From positions 1-6,764 of the forward strand of contig CBHWET010000287.1 in the NCBI GenBank assembly GCA_966112985.1: a stretch of 6,764 nucleotides of DNA. The letters run 5' to 3'. The stretch's first letter is position 1, and every line of letters starts with the position of its first letter. The stretch comes from CBHWET01 sp966112985 (GTDB lineage Bacteria; Verrucomicrobiota; Verrucomicrobiia; Limisphaerales; JACDHS01). The position numbers and the translations under genes are program-made. Shown here piece after piece: positions 1-5,708 of the stretch. The notes beneath the pieces are model-generated. The model ran no database searches and had not been told where the DNA came from. It saw only the letters and a list, made by a program, of their open reading frames with translations.

Positions 1-80
1 CGAAGTGATTGTAGACCAGCACCGAAGAATGCGGTGAGGAGACAGACCGAGACGAATCTTTTCATGGATGTGTTTTTCAT
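1..80 (-). CDS. N-terminus of an exported protein, truncated by the left window edge
   Basis: Reading leftward from an ATG at 80-78, 26 codons stay open to the window edge. They begin MKNTSMKRF and continue VSVCLLTAFFGAGL. This is a classic Sec signal peptide: a short Lys/Arg-rich n-region followed by about 14 hydrophobic residues. A cleavage site could lie around the Gly-Ala-Gly or Gln-Ser that follows. The Cys at residue 13 sits inside the hydrophobic core, so a lipobox is not convincing, and there is no twin-arginine motif. A second in-frame ATG at 65-63 would leave MKRF and an equally good signal, so the exact start is uncertain. Only an AAAGAA stretch precedes the first ATG, not a strong ribosome site. 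The mature protein lies outside the window, so no function can be given. It points the same way as the yfhO-like pair but lies beyond their terminator, so it is probably transcribed separately. Confidence 0.6.
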   Translation of the reverse strand, partial: MKNTSMKRFVSVCLLTAFFGAGLQSL

Positions 81-350
81 TTCTTTGGTGCGGATACGGA
101 ACGTCGAGACAAAAGACGAGAATGCGATGCCTCTCAGGTGAAAAAGAAAATTACTCATCGACTTAGGTTTAGGAGGGCCCATCTAACTTTTCTGACGATG
201 AATATCTTCCTGCCACGGTGCGGGACCGGTCAAGGGGAATAGTAGCGCAAATTCAGCTTTTCTCGTAGGACGTACACCTACAGGCCTGTGCGGCGTTTGG
301 AGCAGTAAACAGTAAAACCAACAAGCGGACGAGATTCGGCGCGGAGGAAC
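81..350. other. Non-coding stretch, probable promoter region of the leftmost gene
   Basis: About 270 bases lie between the start of the signal-peptide gene and the terminator of the minus-strand pair, with no credible coding region on either strand. Being upstream of the gene that starts at 80, it should contain that gene's promoter. The best -35-like hexamer on the minus strand is TTGACC (233-228), but no good -10 lies at the right spacing. The nearest candidates are GAAGAT about 18 bases on and GATATT about 21 bases on, so I do not call a promoter. A 10-base perfect palindrome, ACAGGCCTGT, is at 280-289. I see no riboswitch, tRNA or repeat array here. Confidence 0.5.
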
Positions 351-381
351 AAAAAAGCCGCCACAGGCAGACTGGGCGGCT
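351..381 (-). terminator. Intrinsic (Rho-independent) terminator of the yfhO-like pair
   Basis: Read on the minus strand, a 7-bp GC-rich stem (AGCCGCC at 381-375 in transcript sense, pairing with GGCGGCT at 362-356) encloses a 12-base loop. It is followed directly by a run of six T residues (356-351, the last stem base being shared). It begins about 20 bases after the stop codon of the small coiled-coil gene at 400-402. Stem, loop and T-tract are all in the right order and orientation. Any transcript reading left from the yfhO-like gene should end here. Confidence 0.85.
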
Positions 382-382
382 C

Positions 383-400
383 ACTGGAGTCGAATCCAGT
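383..400. repeat. Small inverted repeat at the stop codon, just ahead of the terminator
   Basis: ACTGGA (383-388) and TCCAGT (395-400) are perfect inverted repeats separated by six bases, giving a 6-bp hairpin on either strand. It overlaps the first base of the stop codon of the 92-residue gene and lies a few bases before the main terminator stem, so the transcript end would carry two consecutive hairpins. It could protect the 3' end of the mRNA or be chance. It has no T-tract of its own, so I do not call it a second terminator. Confidence 0.45.
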
Positions 401-678
401 TACTTGCTTTCGCGGACTGTCGCTTTCTTCTCTTCGAGTTCGGCTTGCAAAGATTTGCGTTCGCGAACGAGTTGCTGTTGCAGCTTCTCCATTTCTTCCG
501 CGTCGCCCTTTTCGGCGGCCTTTTGGATCTCGTCCTTGATCGCAATTTCGCGCTGGGCAATCTTGGCAGAGTACTTCGATTCCAGTTCGCCGATTTGTTT
601 CTTTTGGTCGGCGGTGAGCTTTACCGTCGGAGACGTCTTGTTCAAACGCTCCATAGCGAGTTCGTAGGCGGATTTCAT
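400..678 (-). CDS. Small Lys/Glu-rich coiled-coil protein of unknown function
   Basis: The gene encodes 92 residues. After a short N-terminal segment (MKSAYELAMERLNK) and a Thr/Val turn region, about residues 22-88 are almost entirely Glu, Lys, Gln, Ala and Leu in heptad-like spacing, predicting one long charged alpha-helix or coiled coil. No signal peptide, membrane segment, Cys or metal-binding motif is visible. The LTADQKKQI segment resembles helix starts in Spy/CpxP-like periplasmic chaperones, but without an export signal that is not an assignment. The start lies 5 bases beyond the stop of the yfhO-like gene and the shared terminator follows, so the two are surely cotranscribed. No Shine-Dalgarno sequence precedes the ATG, so translation may depend on coupling to the upstream gene. 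I recall similar short conserved hypothetical proteins in Verrucomicrobia and Planctomycetes, but cannot confirm this. Real gene: fairly sure; function: unknown. Confidence 0.8.
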   Translation of the reverse strand: MKSAYELAMERLNKTSPTVKLTADQKKQIGELESKYSAKIAQREIAIKDEIQKAAEKGDAEEMEKLQQQLVRERKSLQAELEEKKATVRESK

Positions 679-683
679 AAGAG

Positions 684-3311
684 TTAAGACGTTTTCGGTG
701 CAACAGGTGTTTCGACACGCTTCGGCGCGACGAGCAGGAAGCCGAGCAACAATACGCCAAGCACCACTGCTGCCGTGCTGACGTAAAGCGTACGGCGCGA
801 TGGCTCGAACTTGAATTCAACTGTGTGTTGTCCAGGCTGCAATGCGACAGCACGCATCAGGTAATTCGCGCGAAGTATTTTGGCCGGTTGTCCATCAACG
901 AATGCGTGCCAGTTTGGATTATCCCCATCGTTCAAGAGCAGGATCGACGCTGCATTGGCGTTTGCTTTCAAAACGATATGTTTCGGTTCGTATTTTTCGA
1001 TGGTGACGGTTCCGGGATCAACGGCGTTCGTCGATGGATTGGGGACGGCTTCACCTTGCTCGAGAACTACCGTCGTTGCTGGATTGAACGCAGGATCAGC
1101 GAGCGTTTTCAATGTGCTGTCGCTGTTCGTGCTGACTTGCCACTGTGAATAGAGCTTTGCCCGGGGCAGGGCGCCTGTAAATTCAATCAGCGCATATTCT
1201 CCCTGTGGATCAGGAATCATTGTCAGTTCCTCGAGACGAGTTGGCTGGCTGATCCCCGCCTTCGGAACAATCTTAAACGCCGTGTGTTGCTTGAAACGTT
1301 TTTCGACAGGATCGAGTTGCTGGTTCAACATGTCGAGGAACTGGCCGCTCATTCCTAAAAAGAAACGTGTATTCGTGAGTTGCCACTCGCGAACCAGCTT
1401 GTCGGCACTCGCGAAATTACGTCGGTACTTAGTTGTTTCGAGCGCAGCGCGTGGTTCCTGGATCACATCGAGGGATTGAATGTTGTGGTATTGAAACAGT
1501 TGCTGGAGAAGTTCGATGCCATAGAGCTGGCTGAGCATCTGCATCTGCGGAATTTGGAATGGCAACATGATCACGCGATGTTCGTAAGGTTTGTCCTTCA
1601 GGGTTTCGAGGATTGGATTGCTTTCGTACTTTTGTTTCGCGTCCCAATAGATGATCCACGGCTTGTCAGCGCGTCCGAGGTCGACGGCGAGAAATATCGC
1701 CATTATAACGCCTGCCCACTTTGCCCGCGTTCCGGAGAACCAACCACTCATCACGGCGGTGACAAGGGCGACGGCGACGAGCAGGAAGAGGGCATAAAGC
1801 CAGAATTCGCTCGTGCTCCAGGAGGCGACCATTGCTGATTGTGGAGCGTCGAAACCGATCGTCTGGAGATGTTTTTCCAAGTCACGTTTGGATGCCGAGT
1901 AAATTAACGCGCCCAACAGGCTGACGCCGACGGCAGCGACCGCGCCGAGTTGCCATTTCCGTTCGAAAGTGGTTGCGGCGGCCCACCATTTCTTGATCTG
2001 AGCCGTGACGGAATCGGTCTTTGAAATAGAGCGCTCAATGTAATCGCGGTAAAGAGATTGCAGCCCGTAACCGAACAGGATCATGACCGCGAAGTGGAAC
2101 GGATGCATGAATTTCATCGGGTTACGAATCGTGTCGACCTTCGGGATCGCGTAAAACAATTGATAAAAGGGAGCGAAACGGCCCCACGCCAGCAGGAGCG
2201 AAACAACCGCGAGAACGCTCCAGAACAAAATGATTTTACGGTCGGTGGGTGCGACTGACGTTTTCTGCCGCAACGCTGATGCAAGTGCGTAAACGGCGAG
2301 TAATACGACAAGGACCCCCGCGTATTCACCCGAGCCATTGAAACGCGAAGTGGGGTTGCCAGGTGTCTGGCCAACTTTGCCCCAATAGGACTGAGGATAG
2401 ATGTGGCCGGTTTGATCAGTCATTCGATAGCCGAACAACCCCGGGATGATGACACGCAACGTTTCCGCTTTCGGAATGCTCCATTGCGTCGCGAAATCCC
2501 ACTTCGCTCGCTTCTCTTCTGGTGTCGCGGCCTGTTGTTCCACCATAGCGACGCCTTTGATTTGCGTGCCAACAAGCCCGACAATGGTTTGCATCGCCAT
2601 CAGGCCGGCGAACGCGGCAACGAGCGCCAGGGCGATGACGCCGGTTTTGATTTTGCCAGCCGTCGTGGACTCGCTTACCCACGCGAGGAACAGCACAAAC
2701 GCGCCGACGTACAAACTGAAGATCGCTCCAACATCGAAACCTTCAGTAACAGCGAGACCGACTGCGAAGCCCGCGAGAATAATTTTGATCCATGAAAACC
2801 GTTTGCGCGAACTCTGGATCGCGGCGAGCGCGAGAAAGCTGAACGCGAGCGTCAGTGGGCGGGAGCTTTGTCCCCACGCCGCATTCGAAAGGAAGTTGCC
2901 GTTCAATGCCGCTGCCATTGCGGCCAACACGCAGACGGCTGGGTAGAAATTAAGTTGGCGGAAGAAAACAAAAGCGCTGATCCCGAGGAACAGCAGCGAA
3001 AGCGGCGCATAAATATTGAGAAAGGTTTTTGGTGAAAACGTTGAAACCAAAAGCGAGGTGAAGCTTGGCGCCGGGGAAGGACCTGTAAAGCCGAGCCAAT
3101 TTAAGTCCTGCCAATAACCGAAGAATGAGGAAGGCATGGCATTGGCCTTCGCGGTCATGGCTCCGAGCGGGGCGTCATTCGAGAACAGGACCTGTTTTGG
3201 ATCCAAACCGCCATTGAAAAGAAAGAGCAGAACGCATCCCAGAGCGAGGAGGAGCAACAAAAAAGTCCTGGAACCACCCGGGTTATTGGCCGGAGCCGTA
3301 TTGGTTTGCAT
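684..3311 (-). CDS. YfhO-family polytopic membrane protein (GT-C-like putative glycosyltransferase)
   Basis: The protein has 875 residues. It opens with a short polar tail and a strong membrane segment (about 16-33), then a loop carrying SNDAPLG (44-50), in the position of the acidic residue of GT-C enzymes. About a dozen more hydrophobic segments follow, at roughly 97-117, 122-141, 151-166, 174-189, 194-212, 223-248, 330-347, 359-379, 404-420, 456-473, 503-524 and 532-546. RNPMKF (396-401) matches the R-x-P-x-[KR]-F element I associate with the family. A large soluble region (about 550-840) ends in NPNWHAFVDG...RANYLMRAV (798-822), the conserved beta-rich motif near the C-terminus of YfhO proteins. 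A last membrane helix (about 842-862) follows. Family members are thought to modify surface polymers with sugars (for example Bacillus YfhO and lipoteichoic acid glycosylation), using lipid-linked donors outside the membrane; substrate here is unknown. The ATG at 3311-3309 is preceded by an AT-rich run and no ribosome site. It is divergent from the glycosyltransferase operon, which supports an envelope-glycan role. Confidence 0.88.
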   Translation of the reverse strand: MQTNTAPANNPGGSRTFLLLLLALGCVLLFLFNGGLDPKQVLFSNDAPLGAMTAKANAMPSSFFGYWQDLNWLGFTGPSPAPSFTSLLVSTFSPKTFLNIYAPLSLLFLGISAFVFFRQLNFYPAVCVLAAMAAALNGNFLSNAAWGQSSRPLTLAFSFLALAAIQSSRKRFSWIKIILAGFAVGLAVTEGFDVGAIFSLYVGAFVLFLAWVSESTTAGKIKTGVIALALVAAFAGLMAMQTIVGLVGTQIKGVAMVEQQAATPEEKRAKWDFATQWSIPKAETLRVIIPGLFGYRMTDQTGHIYPQSYWGKVGQTPGNPTSRFNGSGEYAGVLVVLLAVYALASALRQKTSVAPTDRKIILFWSVLAVVSLLLAWGRFAPFYQLFYAIPKVDTIRNPMKFMHPFHFAVMILFGYGLQSLYRDYIERSISKTDSVTAQIKKWWAAATTFERKWQLGAVAAVGVSLLGALIYSASKRDLEKHLQTIGFDAPQSAMVASWSTSEFWLYALFLLVAVALVTAVMSGWFSGTRAKWAGVIMAIFLAVDLGRADKPWIIYWDAKQKYESNPILETLKDKPYEHRVIMLPFQIPQMQMLSQLYGIELLQQLFQYHNIQSLDVIQEPRAALETTKYRRNFASADKLVREWQLTNTRFFLGMSGQFLDMLNQQLDPVEKRFKQHTAFKIVPKAGISQPTRLEELTMIPDPQGEYALIEFTGALPRAKLYSQWQVSTNSDSTLKTLADPAFNPATTVVLEQGEAVPNPSTNAVDPGTVTIEKYEPKHIVLKANANAASILLLNDGDNPNWHAFVDGQPAKILRANYLMRAVALQPGQHTVEFKFEPSRRTLYVSTAAVVLGVLLLGFLLVAPKRVETPVAPKTS

Positions 3312-3407
3312 ATATATAAGAAGCCGAGGATTAAAGAATCCGTCTGGTTTAGTCCAGTTAAGAGCGGCTATTGTTCAAGAATTCCTTTTTCGGGAAGATA
3401 GCGCAAC

Positions 3408-3436
3408 TTGACTCCCGGGACATTGGTTTTCAGAAT
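3408..3436 (+). promoter_or_regulatory. Sigma70-like promoter for the lhgO-like operon
   Basis: TTGACT (3408-3413, five of six matches to the -35 consensus) is followed, after exactly 17 bases, by CAGAAT (3431-3436, four of six matches to the -10 consensus, including the key A2 and T6). Initiation would be expected near 3443, about 7 bases before the ATG at 3450, giving a very short leader. The palindrome TCCCGGGA starts at the last base of the -35 and runs into the spacer. The assignment is by consensus only. Confidence 0.55.
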
Positions 3437-3440
3437 CATC

Positions 3441-3445
3441 GGTGA
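3441..3445 (+). promoter_or_regulatory. Ribosome binding site that decides the lhgO-like start
   Basis: GGTGA lies 4 bases before the ATG at 3450 and is a moderate Shine-Dalgarno match at slightly short spacing. It favours 3450 over the upstream in-frame TTG at 3408, which has no such site, lies inside the predicted -35 element, and would add 14 residues that do not belong to the enzyme family. If transcription starts near 3443, part of this site would be missing from the mRNA, so either the promoter call or the role of this site may be slightly off. Confidence 0.5.
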
Positions 3446-3449
3446 TTTA

Positions 3450-4649
3450 ATGAGTTCTCGAAGCATAGTTATCATTGGCGGCGGCATCATCGGCCTGGCG
3501 ACGGGCTATAAGCTCGCGCGCCAGATTCCGGGATCGAAAATCACGGTTCTCGAGAAGGAAACTGCTGTCGGACAACATCAAACAGGGCGCAACAGCGGGG
3601 TGCTTCATGCGGGGCTTTATTACAAACCCGGCTCCTTAAAGGCGCGGCTCGCCGTTTCGGGTATTCGGGAGATGGTTGAATTCTGCCAGGAGAACAGCAT
3701 ACCGCATGAAATTTGCGGGAAGTTGGTTGTTGCCGTGGACGAATCAGAAATGGGGCGGTTGGAGAATCTCTACGAACGCGGAACGCAGAATGGTTTGCAG
3801 GGTTTGTGCAAGTTGGATGCTAAGCAGATGCGCGACATTGAGCCGCATGTCGCTGGTATCGCGGCTGTCCGTGTCCCCCAGGAGGGGATCGTCGATTATG
3901 AAAAGGTTTGCCAGGCGATTCAGAGGCGGATTGGTGAAAATGGTGGGAAGGTTGTCACCAACGCAAAAGTGACCGCACTGAAGTCCATGCCGACAGGTTG
4001 GATCGTGACAACACCTGCAGGGGATTTTGAAGCGGACTACATTGTGAATTGCGCGGGACTTCATTGCGATCGCGTCAGCGAGTTAGCTGGTGAAAAACGC
4101 GAGGTGCGAATTGTGCCGTTTCGTGGGGAATATTATAAGATCCGTCCCGAACGGCAGTTTCTCGTCCGCAACCTGATTTATCCCGTTCCCGATCCGCAGT
4201 TCCCATTTCTTGGAGTTCACTTTACCCGGCTGATTTACGGCGGCATTGAGGCGGGTCCGAACGCGGTATTAGCTTTTGCGCGAGAAGGGTATCGGAAAAC
4301 CGACCTCAATGTTCGTGATCTCTTTGATGCCTTAACGTTTTCAGGGCTGTGGAAGTTCATGGGCAAGCACAAGCGGATGAGCCTGGAAGAGGTGAAGCGT
4401 TCCTTGAGCAAGAAGTTATTCTGCCAATCACTCCAGCGTCTTGTGCCGGAAATACAAATTGAGGATCTCGCGCCCGGCGGAGCCGGTGTTCGGGCACAAG
4501 CGATGTCGCCTGAAGGGGATTTGGTGCAGGATTTCAGCCTCGTGCAACGAAACCGCGCCCTTCACGTATTGAATGCGCCAAGTCCGGGGGCGACAGCGTC
4601 ATTGGCAATTGGTGGAGAAATCGCAAGAATCGTCGCTACAAACTTTTAA
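3450..4649 (+). CDS. lhgO: L-2-hydroxyglutarate oxidase (LhgO-type FAD-dependent oxidoreductase)
   Basis: The enzyme oxidises L-2-hydroxyglutarate to 2-oxoglutarate, using FAD and passing electrons to the respiratory chain (quinone) or oxygen. It has 399 residues, against about 420 in E. coli LhgO. The N-terminal Rossmann fold has IIGGGIIG (8-15, GxGxxG at G10, G12, G15), with the ribose-binding acidic residue at E35 in VLEKE. The family signature HQTGRNSGVLHAGLYY spans 43-58. PFRGEYY (223-229) is followed by an IYP-PDP-FLGVH segment and GPNAVLAFAREGYRK. GVRAQA starts at residue 346 and the FAD-closing NAPSPGATAS at 375. Every one of these blocks agrees closely with the E. coli enzyme as I remember it. 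No signal peptide or membrane helix is present, so it is cytosolic or peripherally membrane-bound. The ATG at 3450 is chosen because the fold begins right after it and a GGTGA site precedes it. The stop overlaps the next start (TAATG), coupling it to a glycosyltransferase, an unusual partner. A related 2-hydroxyacid substrate remains possible. Confidence 0.93.
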   Translation: MSSRSIVIIGGGIIGLATGYKLARQIPGSKITVLEKETAVGQHQTGRNSGVLHAGLYYKPGSLKARLAVSGIREMVEFCQENSIPHEICGKLVVAVDESEMGRLENLYERGTQNGLQGLCKLDAKQMRDIEPHVAGIAAVRVPQEGIVDYEKVCQAIQRRIGENGGKVVTNAKVTALKSMPTGWIVTTPAGDFEADYIVNCAGLHCDRVSELAGEKREVRIVPFRGEYYKIRPERQFLVRNLIYPVPDPQFPFLGVHFTRLIYGGIEAGPNAVLAFAREGYRKTDLNVRDLFDALTFSGLWKFMGKHKRMSLEEVKRSLSKKLFCQSLQRLVPEIQIEDLAPGGAGVRAQAMSPEGDLVQDFSLVQRNRALHVLNAPSPGATASLAIGGEIARIVATNF

Positions 4650-5662
4650 TGGATTCCAAGTCGCCAACGTTGTCGGTTATCGTTCCGAATTACAATCATG
4701 CCAAACTATTGCCGCGTTGTTTGGATGGGATTCTGACGCAGTCATTCCAGCCAATGGAAGTGATCGTGATCGACGACGGGTCAACGGATAATAGCCGTGA
4801 GGTTATCGAGAACTACGCGAAACGCTATCCGGTGATCAAGACGTTTCCGAATGATAAGAACCGAGGAGTCAGTTACACGCTGAATCGGGGGCTGGCGCTG
4901 GCAAAGGGGGACTATGTCGCGTTTCCCGGAGCGGATGACGAGGTCATGCCCGGTATTTTTGAGAAGCAGATGGCACTGTTCAGCAAATATCCGCAAGCAG
5001 CCATGTGCGCAACGATTGTTGAGTTTCGAAATATGGAGACTCAACAAACTTACCATCAAGGGACGAAAGTCTCGGATGTGCCACGGTATTTTTCGCCGGA
5101 AGAGGTCGTGAAACTGGCCCGCGAAGACCGGTTAATCCTCTTTACCAGCACGATGACGATGCGTCGGGAGGCTATCCTGGAAGCTGGATATTTGCCGGAA
5201 TTACGATGGCACAGTGATTGGTATGCTTATTTTGTTCCGTCATTCCGTCACGGATTCTGTTTCATTCCCGAAGTGCTGGGTGAATTTGCCGTATATCCCT
5301 CCAGTTATTCAAAAAAGGGAATGCGTGATCCCAAAGCGCAATATGAAGTCTTGCATCACCTGCTCGAAAACCTGTTAAGCGACAAAAATCGAGACATTTT
5401 GCCGGCAATCAAGCGGAGTGGTGTCCTTGCGCCATTTGGGAAAGAGATGTTTCGGGTTTTATTGAGCAACAAGCGGTATCGGCAGTTTATCACGCCTGCC
5501 TACATGAAGAATGCGGCATGGTGGATTGCTCGGATTGAAGCCAAGAAGGTCCTTCCGACGTGGGTGGCCGACCTTTATTTCCGTTTGGCGGGTCACAAGG
5601 TGCCCGAAAACAAGAGTCTTGAGGCCGTCAGAAACAAAGTTGCAAAACCTACAGGGCAGTGA
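4649..5662 (+). CDS. Family 2 (GT-A fold) glycosyltransferase
   Basis: The protein has 337 residues and the GT2 plan. It starts with the beta-strand and loop LSVIVPNYNHAKLLPRCLDG (8-27), followed by IDDGSTDNS (41-49), which binds the nucleotide. The metal-binding DxD-type motif is FPGADDE (92-98, D96/D97). HSDW (188-191, D190) lies where the catalytic base of inverting GT2 enzymes is usually found. The enzyme should transfer a sugar from a nucleotide donor to a growing glycan at the cytosolic face; donor and acceptor cannot be read from sequence. There is no membrane helix, so it is not a DPM/GtrB-type lipid-sugar synthase with C-terminal helices. The C-terminal stretch (about 285-315) mixes Trp, Ile and Lys and could be an amphipathic membrane contact. 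The start codon shares a base with the previous stop (TAATG at 4647-4651) and has no ribosome site of its own, so reinitiation is expected. The next gene begins 46 bases after its stop. Confidence 0.92.
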   Translation: MDSKSPTLSVIVPNYNHAKLLPRCLDGILTQSFQPMEVIVIDDGSTDNSREVIENYAKRYPVIKTFPNDKNRGVSYTLNRGLALAKGDYVAFPGADDEVMPGIFEKQMALFSKYPQAAMCATIVEFRNMETQQTYHQGTKVSDVPRYFSPEEVVKLAREDRLILFTSTMTMRREAILEAGYLPELRWHSDWYAYFVPSFRHGFCFIPEVLGEFAVYPSSYSKKGMRDPKAQYEVLHHLLENLLSDKNRDILPAIKRSGVLAPFGKEMFRVLLSNKRYRQFITPAYMKNAAWWIARIEAKKVLPTWVADLYFRLAGHKVPENKSLEAVRNKVAKPTGQ

Positions 5663-5708
5663 CATCTTTCCCGGCTCAATTCGCCCCAACATCGCGGATT
5701 GACACAAC

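Larger units (their letters stand above)
3312..3449. other. Divergent intergenic region between the yfhO-like gene and the lhgO-like operon
   Basis: This 138-bp gap must hold promoters for both directions. The rightward promoter is clear and listed separately. Leftward, TTGAAC on the minus strand (plus positions 3373-3378) is a possible -35, but no good -10 lies 16-18 bases on, so the promoter of the yfhO-like gene is not resolved. Small inverted repeats are GGATT/AATCC (3328-3341, 4-base loop), CTGG/CCAG (3344-3357) and the 8-base palindrome TCCCGGGA (3413-3420). All are short enough to be chance. The AT-only run ATATATATA at 3310-3318 abuts the yfhO-like start codon. Confidence 0.6.

Noticed and set aside
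201..233. Possible promoter for the leftmost gene (TTGACC with GAAGAT or GATATT)
   Set aside because: The -35 is good, but the -10 candidates match poorly or lie at 21-base spacing, and they are more than 100 bases from the start codon. Kept only as a remark in the intergenic entry.
280..289. 10-base perfect palindrome ACAGGCCTGT as an operator
   Set aside because: One such palindrome is not surprising in about 270 bases, no second copy is present, and it is far from a recognisable promoter.
383..403. GTCGAATCC within a hairpin resembling a tRNA T-arm on the plus strand
   Set aside because: There is no acceptor stem, anticodon arm or D-arm around it, and the loop is six bases where a T-loop has seven. 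It is explained by the small inverted repeat at the stop codon.
278..853. 191-codon open frame on the minus strand
   Set aside because: It overlaps the coiled-coil gene and the end of the yfhO-like gene on the same strand in another frame. Its product is Arg/Ser-rich without domain character, and it runs through the terminator.
1380..1838. Open frames of 130-166 codons on the plus strand inside the yfhO-like gene (also 2403-2795 and 2446-2946)
   Set aside because: They are antisense to a well-supported 875-residue protein, have low-complexity or His/Arg/Cys-rich composition, and show no family motif.
3310..3318. ATATATATA run as a -10 element for the yfhO-like gene
   Set aside because: It touches the start codon, so transcription would begin inside the coding region. 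No -35 element lies at the right distance.
3408..3449. In-frame TTG start that would extend the lhgO-like protein by 14 residues
   Set aside because: It has no ribosome site, lies within the predicted -35 hexamer, and adds residues upstream of the point where the Rossmann fold of the family normally begins.
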